A DNA stretch of 64,000 nucleotides. It comes from Malikia spinosa. Lineage in GTDB: Bacteria; Pseudomonadota; Gammaproteobacteria; Burkholderiales; Burkholderiaceae_C. Where the stretch lies: assembly GCF_002980625.1 (NCBI RefSeq), contig NZ_PVLR01000016.1, positions 113,160-177,159 on the forward strand, read 5' to 3'. The notes beneath the pieces are model-generated. The model was not told the DNA's origin and did not search any database. It worked only from the letters and a program-made list of their open reading frames with translations. This document shows, piece by piece, positions 42,281 through 51,292 of the stretch (its first letter is position 1; every line of letters begins with the position of its first letter). Position numbers and translations under genes: made by a program.

Positions 42281-43228
42281 ATGGCAATGACCGTGAATTC
42301 CTGCCCCGAAAAAGCGGTGCTGGCAGCCCGCCGCGTGCTGGTGGTCGGCGACGTGATGCTGGACCGCTATTGGTTCGGTGCTGTCGAGCGCATCTCGCCC
42401 GAAGCGCCAGTGCCCGTACTGCATGTGCAGCGCGAGCAGGACCGCCTGGGCGGCGCGGCCAACGTCGCGCTCAACGTCAAGACCCTGGGCGGCCAGGTCA
42501 CGCTGCTGAGCATGCTGGGCCAGGACGAACCCGCACAACGGCTGCAGGCCCTGCTGCACCAGCAAGGCATCGCGACCGTGCTGGGGCAGGACCCGCGCCT
42601 GCAGACCATCGTCAAGCTGCGCGTGATCGGCCGCAACCAGCAGTTGCTGCGCATCGACTTCGAGCAGGAGCCGGTACATGAGGTGCTGGCGCAGATGCTG
42701 GCCGACTTCGAGCGCGAACTGCCGCGGCACGACGTGGTGCTGTTCTCGGACTACGGCAAGGGCGGGCTGGCGCATATCCCGCGCATGATCGAGCTCGCAC
42801 GTGCCGCCGGCAAGCCGGTGCTGGTCGACCCCAAGGGCAGCGACTACGCGCGCTATAGCGGCGCCAGCCTGATCACGCCGAACCGCGCCGAGCTGATGCA
42901 GGTGGTGGGCAGCTGGCAGGACGAGGCCGAGCTTGAGCGCAAGGCGCAAGGCTTGCGCGAGCGCCTGGGGCTGCAGGCGCTGCTGCTGACGCGCTCCGAG
43001 GAAGGCATGTCGCTGTTCGAGCCCGACCGGGTCTCCCATGTCAAGGCCCAGGTGCGCGAGGTGGCCGATGTCACCGGCGCCGGCGACACCGTGATCGCGA
43101 CCATGGCCTTGATGCTGGCCTGCGGCCTGGCGCTGGAGCAGGCGATGGAGATCGCCAACCGCGCCGGCGGTCTGGTGGTGGCCAAGTTCGGCACTGCCAC
43201 CGTCAGCTACGAGGAGCTGTTCGCATGA
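42281..43228 (+). CDS. hldA: D-glycero-beta-D-manno-heptose-7-phosphate kinase
   Basis: From ATG 42281, 315 residues. PfkB-family kinase with VVGDVMLDRYWFG, GGAANVALNVKTLGG and the catalytic DVTGAGDTVIAT. This is the kinase half (RfaE1) of what is one HldE protein in enterics; here the nucleotidyltransferase half is in the next gene. It starts 2 bp after gmhA and overlaps the next gene by 4 bp. Confidence 0.93.
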   Translation: MAMTVNSCPEKAVLAARRVLVVGDVMLDRYWFGAVERISPEAPVPVLHVQREQDRLGGAANVALNVKTLGGQVTLLSMLGQDEPAQRLQALLHQQGIATVLGQDPRLQTIVKLRVIGRNQQLLRIDFEQEPVHEVLAQMLADFERELPRHDVVLFSDYGKGGLAHIPRMIELARAAGKPVLVDPKGSDYARYSGASLITPNRAELMQVVGSWQDEAELERKAQGLRERLGLQALLLTRSEEGMSLFEPDRVSHVKAQVREVADVTGAGDTVIATMALMLACGLALEQAMEIANRAGGLVVAKFGTATVSYEELFA

Positions 43229-44277
43229 GCGCACTGACAGACAAGGTCTGCCCGCGCGCCGAGCTGCCGGCACGCATCGCTGCGTTGCCACGCCCGATCG
43301 TCTTCACCAACGGCGTGTTCGACGTGCTGCACCGCGGCCATGTCAACTACCTGCACCAGGCCGCCGCGCTCGGTGGCTCGCTGATCGTGGCGGTCAACTC
43401 GGACGCATCGGCCCGCATGCTGGGCAAGGGCCCGGACCGGCCGCTGAACCGGGCCGAGGACCGCGCGGCCGTGCTGGCCGGGCTGGCCTCGGTGGCACTG
43501 GTGACCTTCTTCGACGAACGCACACCAGTCGAGCTGATCCAGGAAATCCGGCCCGACCTCTATGTCAAGGGCGGCGACTACGACATGGAAACGCTGGAGG
43601 AAACCCGGGTCGTGCGCAGCTGGGGCGGCGACGCGCTGGCAATCCCCTTCGTCGACGGCTACTCGACCACCGCGCTGGTCAAGCGCATCCGCGCCGGTGA
43701 TGGCACCGAAGCCAGTGCTGCGACGCCGCGTAAGGCGGCCTTCCTGGACCGCGACGGCGTGATCAACCGGGACCGGGCCTATGTCAGCCGCTGGGAAGAT
43801 TTCGAATTCGTGCCGGGAGCCGTCGACGCCATGCGCCGGCTGAAAAAAGCCGGCTACGCGCTGGTGGTGGTGACCAACCAGTCCGGCATCGCCCGCGGCT
43901 ACTACAGCGAAGCGCAATACCAGGCCTTGACCGCCGCCATGCAGCAGGCGCTGCTGGATGCCGGCGCCGCCGTCGATGCGGTCTACCACTGCCCGCATCA
44001 CCCCAAGGGCAAGGTGGCGGAACTGGCCATCGACTGCGACTGCCGCAAGCCCGCGCCCGGCATGATCCTGCGCGCGGCCAAGGAGCTGAACCTGTCGCTG
44101 GCCGACTCGATCCTGGTCGGCGACAAGCCGTCCGACATCGAGGCCGCACGCGCCGCTGGCGTCGGTCGGGCCTATATCGTGCAGTCGGACAACGCCGAAT
44201 CGACCACCGGGCTGGCCGGAGCCGATGCGGCCCATGCCGACCTGCAGTCCTGCGTTGCCGCCTTGCTGCCGGACTGA
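43225..44277 (+). CDS. hldC-gmhB: Fused HldC (RfaE2) adenylyltransferase and GmhB heptose bisphosphate phosphatase
   Basis: A 350-residue fusion. Residues about 1-160 are the cytidylyltransferase-like domain with NGVFDVLHRGHVNYL (HxGH), VAVNSDASARMLGKG and YVKGGDYDM. After a linker (about 160-170) comes a HAD phosphatase of GmhB type with AFLDRDGVINRD, VVTNQSGIARGYYS, the zinc loop CPHHP...CDCRKPAPGM, and VGDKPSDIEAA. Together they do the last and the second-last-but-one chemical steps of ADP-heptose synthesis. With gmhA and hldA upstream, nearly the whole pathway is in three adjacent genes; only the epimerase HldD is missing here. Confidence 0.93.
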   Translation: MSALTDKVCPRAELPARIAALPRPIVFTNGVFDVLHRGHVNYLHQAAALGGSLIVAVNSDASARMLGKGPDRPLNRAEDRAAVLAGLASVALVTFFDERTPVELIQEIRPDLYVKGGDYDMETLEETRVVRSWGGDALAIPFVDGYSTTALVKRIRAGDGTEASAATPRKAAFLDRDGVINRDRAYVSRWEDFEFVPGAVDAMRRLKKAGYALVVVTNQSGIARGYYSEAQYQALTAAMQQALLDAGAAVDAVYHCPHHPKGKVAELAIDCDCRKPAPGMILRAAKELNLSLADSILVGDKPSDIEAARAAGVGRAYIVQSDNAESTTGLAGADAAHADLQSCVAALLPD

Positions 44278-44290
44278 GCCACCCCGATCC

Positions 44291-45343
44291 ATGACCGCAC
44301 AACGCTTCCTGATCGTCCGTACCTCCGCCATCGGCGACGTGGTGTTCGCCTCGCCGTTTGCCGCCGCACTCAGGCGCAAGTATCCACAAGCGCATATCGC
44401 CTGGCTGGTCGAGCCCGGCATCCACGAGCTGCTGGCAGCCGACCCGAACATCGATGAACTGATCCTGTGGCCCAAGAGCGAGTGGAAGCAGCTCTGGCAG
44501 CAGCGCCGCTTCGGCGAGCTGCTGGGCCGCGTGCGCGCCTTCGCCAGGCTGCTCAAGGGCAAGCGCTTCGACACCGCGATCGACCTGCAAAGCCTGCTCA
44601 AAAGCGGCTGGCTGACCTGGCTGACGGGTGCGAAGCGCCGCATCGGGCTGGGCTCGCGCGAAGGCAGCCAGTGGCTGATGACCGAGGTCATTGCCAAGGG
44701 TGGCGACGAGCGCCGCATCAGCTCGGAATACCTGTATCTGGCCGAGCAGCTCGGACTCGAAGTCGGCGATTTCCTGCCGCAGCTGCATGTCGCCGCCGAG
44801 ACCGAAGCCCGCACCCAGGCGCTGCTGGCCGAGCATGGCCTGCAAGCCGGCCGCTACGCGGTGTTCGCGCCGTTCACGACAAGACCACAGAAGCACTGGT
44901 TCGAGGACGCCTGGCAGGCGCTGGCGCCGCGGGTGCGCGACGAACTCGGGCTCACCCCCGTGATCCTGGGCGGCCCGGCCGATCAGGCTGCGGCCGAGCG
45001 CATCGTCGCCGGCACGCCCGGCGTGGTGTCGCTGGCGGGCGCGACCCGACTGCCGGAAGCGGCTGCGCTGATCAAGCACGCGGCGCTGGTGATCGGCGTC
45101 GATACCGGCCTGACCCACATGGGCACCGCGTTTGCCAGGCCGACAGTGGCGCTGTTCGGCTCGACCCGGCCCTACCTCGACACCGGCCGGCGCAATGGCC
45201 GGGTGATCTGGCTCGGACTCGAATGCTCGCCCTGCCGGCGGCGCCCGACCTGCAACGGCGCCTATACCTGCCTGCGCGACATCCGCCCGGACCAGGTGCT
45301 CGAACAGGCGCGCGCCGCCTTGGCAAGCCAGGACCAGCCATGA
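44291..45343 (+). CDS. LPS heptosyltransferase, GT9 family (WaaC-like)
   Basis: From ATG 44291 (MTAQRFLIVRTSAIGDVVFA), 350 residues. The TSAIGDVV start and IGVDTGLTHMGTAFARPTVA are typical of heptosyltransferase I; LECSPCRRRPTCNGAYTC is a Cys-rich loop seen in this branch. It adds L,D-heptose to Kdo2-lipid A (inferred from family and place). It lies 13 bp after the HldC-GmhB gene and overlaps the GT4 gene by 4 bp. Confidence 0.88.
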   Translation: MTAQRFLIVRTSAIGDVVFASPFAAALRRKYPQAHIAWLVEPGIHELLAADPNIDELILWPKSEWKQLWQQRRFGELLGRVRAFARLLKGKRFDTAIDLQSLLKSGWLTWLTGAKRRIGLGSREGSQWLMTEVIAKGGDERRISSEYLYLAEQLGLEVGDFLPQLHVAAETEARTQALLAEHGLQAGRYAVFAPFTTRPQKHWFEDAWQALAPRVRDELGLTPVILGGPADQAAAERIVAGTPGVVSLAGATRLPEAAALIKHAALVIGVDTGLTHMGTAFARPTVALFGSTRPYLDTGRRNGRVIWLGLECSPCRRRPTCNGAYTCLRDIRPDQVLEQARAALASQDQP

Positions 45344-46422
45344 AGGTGCTGCACATCGAATCCGGCCGCCATCTCTACGGTGGCGCCAAGCAGGTGCTCT
45401 ACATCATGGAAGGGCTGGCCCAGCGCGGCGTGGAGAATCTGCTGGCCTGCCCGCCGGGTGCGCATATCGCGCAGCCGGCGCGCGCCAGCGCCCAGGTGTT
45501 CGAGCTGCCGATGAAGGGCGACCTCGACTTCGGCCTGGTCGGGCGGCTGCGGCGCCTGATCGCGGCCGAGCAACCCGACCTGGTGCATATCCACAGCCGG
45601 CGCGGCGCCGACCTCTGGGGCGGACTGGCGGCCAGGCGTGCGGGCGTGCCCTGCGTGCTGTCGCGCCGGGTCGACAATCCGGAGCCACGCTGGCTGGTCA
45701 AGCTCAAGTACCGGCTGTACGACCATGTGATCACGATCTCGCAAGGCATCCGCCAGGTGCTGCTGGCCGAAGGGCTGGCGCCCGGGAAGGTCAGCTGCGT
45801 GCGCAGCGCGGTCGATCCGAAACCCTACTTGATCGATTACGACCCGGCTGGCTTCAAGGCGGCACTGGGACTGGCACCCGATGCGCTGCTGGTCGGCACC
45901 GTGGCCCAGCTGATCCCGCGCAAGGGCCACCGCCATCTGCTCGCCGCCCTGCCCGCGGTGCTGGCCAAGCACCCCAGGCTGCAGGTCCTGATCTTCGGCC
46001 GCGGCCCGCTCGAGGCCGAGCTGAGGCAGGCCATCGGCGACCAGGGGCTGAGCGGCCAGGTGCGGCTGCTGGGTTTTCGCGACGACCTGCCGGCCGTGCT
46101 CGGCTGCCTGGACCTGCTGGTGCATCCGGCCGACATGGAGGGCCTGGGCGTGTCGCTGCTGCAGGCCTCGGCCGCGCGGGTGCCGATCATTGCCACCCGG
46201 GCCGGCGGCATGCCCGAAGCGGTGCGCGACGGCCAAAACGGATTGCTGATCGCCCCCGGCGATGTGGCGGGCCTAGCCGCCGCCATGAACCGCCTGCTCG
46301 ACGATGCCGCGCTGCGCCAGACCATGGGCCAGGCCGGTCGCCAGCTGGTGCTCGATGAATTCTCGATCGATGCCATGTGTGAAGGCAACCTGGCCGTCTA
46401 CCGCCGATTGCTCAACGCATGA
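45340..46422 (+). CDS. Glycosyltransferase family 4 (WaaG-like)
   Basis: From ATG 45340 (MKVLHIESGRHLYGGAKQVL), 360 residues. The GT-B fold has a Gly-rich N-terminal loop, VGTVAQLIPRKGHRHLL opening the second domain, and HPADMEGLGVSLLQASA (the E-x7-E motif region). An LPS core sugar transferase is likely by position between a heptosyltransferase and waaA, with 4-bp overlaps on both sides. Sugar specificity is unknown. Confidence 0.87.
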   Translation: MKVLHIESGRHLYGGAKQVLYIMEGLAQRGVENLLACPPGAHIAQPARASAQVFELPMKGDLDFGLVGRLRRLIAAEQPDLVHIHSRRGADLWGGLAARRAGVPCVLSRRVDNPEPRWLVKLKYRLYDHVITISQGIRQVLLAEGLAPGKVSCVRSAVDPKPYLIDYDPAGFKAALGLAPDALLVGTVAQLIPRKGHRHLLAALPAVLAKHPRLQVLIFGRGPLEAELRQAIGDQGLSGQVRLLGFRDDLPAVLGCLDLLVHPADMEGLGVSLLQASAARVPIIATRAGGMPEAVRDGQNGLLIAPGDVAGLAAAMNRLLDDAALRQTMGQAGRQLVLDEFSIDAMCEGNLAVYRRLLNA

Positions 46423-47723
46423 CCCGCCTGCTTTATTCCGCCCTGCTGCTGCTGCTGACCCCGCTGGCCCTGCTGCGGCTCTGGCTGCGCGGCCGGGGCA
46501 ACCCCGACTACCGCAAGCGCTGGGGCGAGCGGCTGGGGTTCGTGCCAGTGCTGCCCAGGCGCCAACGCCTGTGGGTGCACGCGGTCTCGGTCGGCGAGAC
46601 GATCGCTGCCGCGCCGCTGCTGCGCGCCTGGCAGGCCGCCCATCCCGACTGGGCGCTGCTGGTCACGACCACGACCCCGACCGGTTCGGCCCAGGTGCGG
46701 CGCCTGTTCGGCGACAGCGTCGAGCATTGCTACCTGCCGTTCGACCTGCCGTGGCTGGTGGTGCTGTTCCTGCGCCGCAGCCGGCCCAGCCTGGCCATCG
46801 TGATGGAGACCGAGATCTGGCCGAATCTCTACGCCTGCGCGCAGCGGCGCGGGCTGCCGCTGATCATGGCCAATGCCCGGCTGTCGGACAAGTCATTCAA
46901 GGCCTACCGCCGGCTGCGCTGGCTGGTCGCGCCGACCCTGCAGCGCGTCGCGCTGATCGCGGCGCGCGGGCGCGAAGATGCCGAGCGCTTCGTCGCGCTC
47001 GGCGCAGCGGCTGGGCAGGTCGAGGCGCTGGGCAACCTCAAGTTCGACCTCGAGCGCTCGCCGCAGGTGGTCGCAGCGGGCCGGGCCTGGCGCGACTGGC
47101 TGGGTCAGGGGCGCCCGGTCTGGATCGCCGCCAGCACCCATCCGGGCGAGGAAGAGCAGGTGCTGGCGGCGCACCGGCTGCTGCTTGAGCAGCAACCGCA
47201 GGCGCTGCTGCTGCTGGCGCCACGCCACCCGGAGCGCGCCGAAGCGGTACTGGCGCTGGTGCAGGCCGCCGGCCTGCAGCCGCTGCGCCGCAGCGGACTC
47301 GGCCCCGTGCCGCAGTTGCCGCCGCTCGGCCTGCCAGCCCCAGGTACGGGTGCCGTGCTGGTCGTCGACACCCTGGGCGAGCTGATGGCCTTCTACTCCG
47401 CCAGCGACCTGGCCTATGTCGGCGGCAGCCTGGTGGCCAACGGCGGCCACAATCCGCTCGAGCCGCTGGTGCTGGACCTGCCGGTGCTCAGCGGACCGCA
47501 GGTGTTCAACTTCCGCGAGGTCTATGCCGAGCTGCAGGCGCTCGATGCCGTGACGCTGGTCGACTCGGCGCAGGCGCTCGGCCAAGCCCTCGTCTCCGCA
47601 TTCGAGCAGGGGGTTCCCAGCCCGGCCGCCAGCCCGGCCGTCGCCGACTGGATGCGCCAGAACCAGGGCAGCACCGCGCGGCTGATCGAACGCGCACAGC
47701 AGCTGGCTGGTCTGTCGGCCTGA
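46419..47723 (+). CDS. waaA: 3-deoxy-D-manno-octulosonic acid transferase (Kdo transferase)
   Basis: A 434-residue GT30 enzyme. One N-terminal membrane helix (about 4-22) is followed by RWGERLG and HAVSVGETIAA with the catalytic Glu. METEIWPNL, NARLSDKS and FVGGSLVANGGHNPLEP are all conserved in WaaA. It transfers Kdo to lipid IVA. It is the last gene of the block from gmhA; GC-rich dyads at 47740-47760 lie between it and the convergent phosphomutase gene, without a T-run. Confidence 0.94.
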   Translation: MTRLLYSALLLLLTPLALLRLWLRGRGNPDYRKRWGERLGFVPVLPRRQRLWVHAVSVGETIAAAPLLRAWQAAHPDWALLVTTTTPTGSAQVRRLFGDSVEHCYLPFDLPWLVVLFLRRSRPSLAIVMETEIWPNLYACAQRRGLPLIMANARLSDKSFKAYRRLRWLVAPTLQRVALIAARGREDAERFVALGAAAGQVEALGNLKFDLERSPQVVAAGRAWRDWLGQGRPVWIAASTHPGEEEQVLAAHRLLLEQQPQALLLLAPRHPERAEAVLALVQAAGLQPLRRSGLGPVPQLPPLGLPAPGTGAVLVVDTLGELMAFYSASDLAYVGGSLVANGGHNPLEPLVLDLPVLSGPQVFNFREVYAELQALDAVTLVDSAQALGQALVSAFEQGVPSPAASPAVADWMRQNQGSTARLIERAQQLAGLSA

Positions 47724-47787
47724 TACTGGGCCCAGGCCACCGGCAGACAGGCGCTGCCGGCTGATCAGCTCAAGGGCTGATGGACTC

Positions 47788-49170
47788 TCAGTGCGCCGAA
47801 GCCCCGACCACCGCGTCGGGCTTGACGCGCAGCAGCAACGCCATCATCTCGGCCTCGATGCGGTGCAGCGCGTCCTGGGTCTGGCCCTCGAAGCGCAGCA
47901 CCAGCACCGGCGTGGTATTCGATGCCCGGATCAGGCCGAAACCGTCCGGCCAGTCCACGCGCAGGCCGTCGATGGTGTTGACCTGGGCCGGCGCCGCGAA
48001 AGATGCGATCGCCTGCAGTTCGGTCACCCGCTGATGCTGCTCGCCGTCGCCACAGGCCACATTGAGCTCAGGGGTGGAGAAGCTGGTCGGCAGGCCTTCG
48101 AGCAGCGCGCCCGGGTTGGCGTGGTGGCTAACGATCTCGAGCAGGCGCGCGCCGGCGTAGCTGCCGTCGTCGAAGCCATACCAGCGTTCCTTGAAGAAGA
48201 TATGGCCGCTCATCTCGCCGCCCAGCGGCGAATCGACTTCCTTCATCTTGGCCTTGATCAGCGAGTGTCCGGTCTTGTGCATCAGCGGCACGCCACCGGC
48301 TTCTAGGATGGCGGGTGCCAGGCGCTGGCTGCACTTGACATCAAAGACGATCTGACCGCCCGGCACGCGGCTCAGCACATCCTGCGCGAACAGCATCATC
48401 TGGCGATCCGGGTAGATGTTCTGGCCGCTCGGCGTGACGATGCCGAGGCGGTCGCCGTCGCCATCAAAGGCCAGGCCCAGGTCGGCGCCGGTCTCGGCCA
48501 GCTTGGCGATCAGGTCGCGCAGGTTCTCGGGCTTGGACGGGTCGGGATGGTGGTTCGGGAACTCGCCATCGACCTCGCTGAACAGCTCGACCACCTCGCA
48601 GCCGAGCGCACGGAACAGCTGCGGCGCCGAGGCACCGGCCACGCCATTGCCGCAGTCGACCACGACTTTCAGCGGGCGCGCCAATCGGATGTCCGACACG
48701 ATGCGCGCGATGTAGTCGTCCTGCACCGCGACCTGGCGCACGCCGCCGCCAGCACGACGCGGCGCATCCTCGGCCTCCATCGATTGACGCAGCGCCTGAA
48801 TCTCGTCGCCGTAGATCGCGCGGCCCGCCAGCACCATCTTGAAGCCGTTGTGGTGCTTGGGGTTGTGGCTGCCGGTGACCTGGATGCCAGAATTGCACAG
48901 CACATTGGCCGCGTAGTAGGTCATGGGCGTGGTGACCATGCCGATGTCGATCACCTGCACGCCGGCCTCGACCAGGCCCTCGATCAGCGCTGCGGCCAAC
49001 TCCGGGCTGCTCAGGCGACCATCACGGCCGACCGCGACCTGGGTCTCGCCCAGGCCGAGCGCGCGGGCGCCAAAAGCCAGGCCGAGCGCGCGCGCGAAAT
49101 CGGTATTGAGCGCATCGGGCACGACGCCGCGGATATCGTAGGCCTTGAAGGCCGTGGCAGGAACTTGCAT
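47788..49170 (-). CDS. Phosphomannomutase / phosphoglucomutase (AlgC/ManB-like)
   Basis: A 460-residue alpha-D-phosphohexomutase. The phosphoserine loop is TGSHNPKHHNGFK, the Mg2+ loop FDGDGDRLGIV, the sugar-binding loop GGEMSGHIFF, and the phosphate-binding loop RASNTTPVLVLRFEG. It supplies mannose-1-P or glucose-1-P for LPS and exopolysaccharide. It is convergent with waaA and divergent from ogt. Confidence 0.93.
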   Translation of the reverse strand: MQVPATAFKAYDIRGVVPDALNTDFARALGLAFGARALGLGETQVAVGRDGRLSSPELAAALIEGLVEAGVQVIDIGMVTTPMTYYAANVLCNSGIQVTGSHNPKHHNGFKMVLAGRAIYGDEIQALRQSMEAEDAPRRAGGGVRQVAVQDDYIARIVSDIRLARPLKVVVDCGNGVAGASAPQLFRALGCEVVELFSEVDGEFPNHHPDPSKPENLRDLIAKLAETGADLGLAFDGDGDRLGIVTPSGQNIYPDRQMMLFAQDVLSRVPGGQIVFDVKCSQRLAPAILEAGGVPLMHKTGHSLIKAKMKEVDSPLGGEMSGHIFFKERWYGFDDGSYAGARLLEIVSHHANPGALLEGLPTSFSTPELNVACGDGEQHQRVTELQAIASFAAPAQVNTIDGLRVDWPDGFGLIRASNTTPVLVLRFEGQTQDALHRIEAEMMALLLRVKPDAVVGASAH

Positions 49171-49275
49171 GAACTGGAACGCCTGTGGTTGAAATGCTTG
49201 CCATTGTAGGAAATCCAGCTGGCTGATCCGTGACAGGCCTGGGCGTATGATGGCGGGTCACACGATCACTACCCG

Positions 49276-49791
49276 ATGAACCTGGCCAATACCGTCCTTT
49301 ATTCCACCCGCTGGCACAGCCCCGTCGGCGAGCTGCTGCTGCTCTGCCACGAACAGGCCCTTTGCGGCTGCTGGTTCGGCGACCAGGCGGGCATTCCGGA
49401 CTGGACCGCAGCGGCGCTGGACAAGCCCGACCATCCGCTGCTGACGCGCGCCTGTACCCAGCTGCAAGCCTATTTCGAGCGCCAGCGGCAAGATTTCGAG
49501 CTGCCGCTGGACTACTCGCATGGCACGGAATTCCAGCAGTCGGTCTGGCAGGCGCTGACTCTGATCCGCTACGGCCACACCACCCCGTACGGCCAGCTCG
49601 CGCAGGCGCTGGGGCGGCCACGCGCGGTGCGCGCGCTCGGGGCAGCGGTCGGTCGCAACCCGCTGGCCATCTTTCTGCCCTGCCACCGCGTCATCGGCGC
49701 CGACGGCAGCCTGACCGGCTACACCGGCGGACTGGCGCGCAAGACTTTCCTGCTGCAACTCGAGCAAGCCCAAGGACTCCTTCTCCCTTGA
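49276..49791 (+). CDS. ogt: Methylated-DNA-protein-cysteine methyltransferase
   Basis: A 171-residue O6-alkylguanine repair protein. The C-terminal ATase domain has the helix YGQLAQALGRPRAVRALGAA and the acceptor cysteine in FLPCHRVIG. The N-terminal domain is the short Ogt type, without the Ada regulatory half. It removes O6-methyl/alkyl groups in a suicide reaction. The following transporter gene starts within its stop codon (TTGA). Confidence 0.93.
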   Translation: MNLANTVLYSTRWHSPVGELLLLCHEQALCGCWFGDQAGIPDWTAAALDKPDHPLLTRACTQLQAYFERQRQDFELPLDYSHGTEFQQSVWQALTLIRYGHTTPYGQLAQALGRPRAVRALGAAVGRNPLAIFLPCHRVIGADGSLTGYTGGLARKTFLLQLEQAQGLLLP

Positions 49792-50687
49792 AATTCCAAC
49801 GATCCCTGAGCGCAGATTTCCTGCTGCTGGCCGCTGTCTGGGGCAGCTCCTTCCTGTTCATGCGCGTGGGCGCACTCGAGTTTGGCGCCTGGAGCACCGC
49901 CGGCCTGCGCATCGGCATCGCCGCGCTGGCCATGCTGCCGCTGCTGCTGTTGCGCTGCGACCTGCAGCTGGTGCGACGCAAGGCAGTCCCGCTGCTGCTG
50001 GTGGGCCTGCTCAACACCGGCATCCCGTTTGCGCTCTATTGCTACGCGCTGCAGCACATCAGCACCGGGCTGACATCGATACTGAATGCCAGCGCGCCGC
50101 TGTTCGGCGCGCTGGTGGCCTGGATCTGGCTGCGCGAGGTACCCAACCGCTGGCGCGTGCTCGGGCTGGCACTGGGCTTTGTCGGCATCACCTTGCTGTC
50201 CTGGCACAAGGTCAGCGTGGGCGGCGAGCAGACCGGCTGGGCCGTGCTGGCCTGCCTGGGCGCGACCCTTTGCTATGGCATCAGCGCCACCTACACCCGC
50301 AAGCACCTGGAGGGCGTGCCTGCGCTGGCGATCACGGCGGCCAGCCTGATCGGTGCGGCGCTGCTGCTCGCCGTTCCGACGGTCTGGTACTGGCCGGTGC
50401 AGATGCCGGGCCTGACCGCCTGGGGCGCGCTGATCGCGCTCGGACTGCTGTGCACGGCCTGGGCCTATGTGCTGTTCTACCGGCTGATCGCCGAAGCCGG
50501 GCCGGCCAAGGCGCTGACCGTGACCTTCATGGTGCCGCTGTTCGCGCTGCTCTACGGCGCGCTGCTGCTGGGCGAACAGGTCACGCTGGCGATGGTCGGC
50601 TACGGGCTGGTGATCCTGCTCGGCGTCGCGCTGTCGACCGAGTTCATCCAGCCCGAGCGCTGGATCAGGCGCCAGCCGCGTCCTTGA
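49788..50687 (+). CDS. EamA-family (DMT) exporter
   Basis: From TTG 49788 (LKFQRSLSADFLLLAAVWGS), 299 residues with ten membrane helices in two EamA repeats; the second begins near GWAVLACLGATLCYG. WGSSFLFMRVGA and NASAPLFGALVAWIWLRE are typical. Such proteins export amino acids or metabolites; substrate not predictable. The start overlaps the ogt stop, and its last 23 bp overlap the convergent psiF gene. Confidence 0.85.
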   Translation: MKFQRSLSADFLLLAAVWGSSFLFMRVGALEFGAWSTAGLRIGIAALAMLPLLLLRCDLQLVRRKAVPLLLVGLLNTGIPFALYCYALQHISTGLTSILNASAPLFGALVAWIWLREVPNRWRVLGLALGFVGITLLSWHKVSVGGEQTGWAVLACLGATLCYGISATYTRKHLEGVPALAITAASLIGAALLLAVPTVWYWPVQMPGLTAWGALIALGLLCTAWAYVLFYRLIAEAGPAKALTVTFMVPLFALLYGALLLGEQVTLAMVGYGLVILLGVALSTEFIQPERWIRRQPRP

Positions 50688-50931
50688 CGCATTTCTTGAC
50701 GAAGCTGTTCCTGGCCGCGCCAGCCAGCTTCTTCTCGCCCGCCTGAGCTTCACAGGCCGCGGCCTGCGCGTCCTTCTCGCATTTCTTCATGAAGCTGTTC
50801 TTGGCCGCGCCGGCCAGCTTCTTCTCGGCGGCAGTGGCGCTGCAGCTCGGCCCCTCGGCGGCGGCCGAGAAGGCGATCAGGGAAGCAAACAGGGCCAGGA
50901 CTATCGGCTTGAGCATGGTCGACGCTTTCAT
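50665..50931 (-). CDS. PsiF-repeat periplasmic protein
   Basis: An 88-residue protein. A signal peptide (about 1-25, ending AAAEG) precedes two tandem PsiF repeats (CSATAAEKKLAGAAKNSFMK / CEAQAGEKKLAGAARNSFVK, each with paired Cys). PsiF was found as a phosphate-starvation-inducible protein in E. coli; its function is unknown. Start at ATG 50931 or ATG 50916 (MLKPIVLALFASL). It lies 8 bp downstream of ihfA and is convergent with the EamA gene, overlapping it by 23 bp. Confidence 0.85.
   Translation of the reverse strand: MKASTMLKPIVLALFASLIAFSAAAEGPSCSATAAEKKLAGAAKNSFMKKCEKDAQAAACEAQAGEKKLAGAARNSFVKKCVKDAAGA
50679..50827. repeat. Two 59-bp direct repeats inside psiF, period 90 bp
   Basis: Copies at 50679-50737 and 50769-50827 differ at about 6 of 59 positions. 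They encode the two PsiF motifs, so the gene looks like a recent internal duplication or is kept uniform by gene conversion. Confidence 0.8.
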
Positions 50932-50939
50932 GACAGGTT

Positions 50940-51281
50940 TCAGACAGCGGCCTCCGGGGACCCGGACTGCACCGCTTCCTTGAGCTTGGGGCTCGCATGA
51001 AAGGTTACCACGCGGCGTGCGTCAATCGCTACCACCTCGCCGGTGCGCGGATTGCGCCCCGGACGCGGGGCCTTGGTGCGCAACTGGAAATTGCCAAAGC
51101 CCGAGATCTTGACATCCTGGCCCTCGACCAGGGTCTCGGCGATCAGCTCGAAAAAGCCGTCGACCATGTCCTTGGACTCGCGCTTGTTGAGGCCGATCTG
51201 CTCGAACAGGATTTCCGACAGCTGGGCCTTGGTCAGGGCGTTACCGCCCTGCTCTGCACTCTGGTGCTCGTTGTGTGGCAT
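50940..51281 (-). CDS. ihfA: Integration host factor alpha subunit
   Basis: From ATG 51281 ([20 protein letters not shown]), 113 residues; a TTG at 51296 inside the pheT stop region is a possible but weaker start. The DNABII core has [14 protein letters not shown] with the intercalating proline. The last residues ([11 protein letters not shown]) are an extension. It forms IHF with IhfB (20098). It directly follows pheT, the conserved position. Confidence 0.94.
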   Translation of the reverse strand: MPHNEHQSAEQGGNALTKAQLSEILFEQIGLNKRESKDMVDGFFELIAETLVEGQDVKISGFGNFQLRTKAPRPGRNPRTGEVVAIDARRVVTFHASPKLKEAVQSGSPEAAV

Positions 51282-51292
51282 GGCGGTCACTT

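Noticed and set aside
47739..47787. Terminator between waaA and the phosphomutase
   Set aside because: CCGGCAG/CTGCCGG can pair but there is no T-run on either strand.
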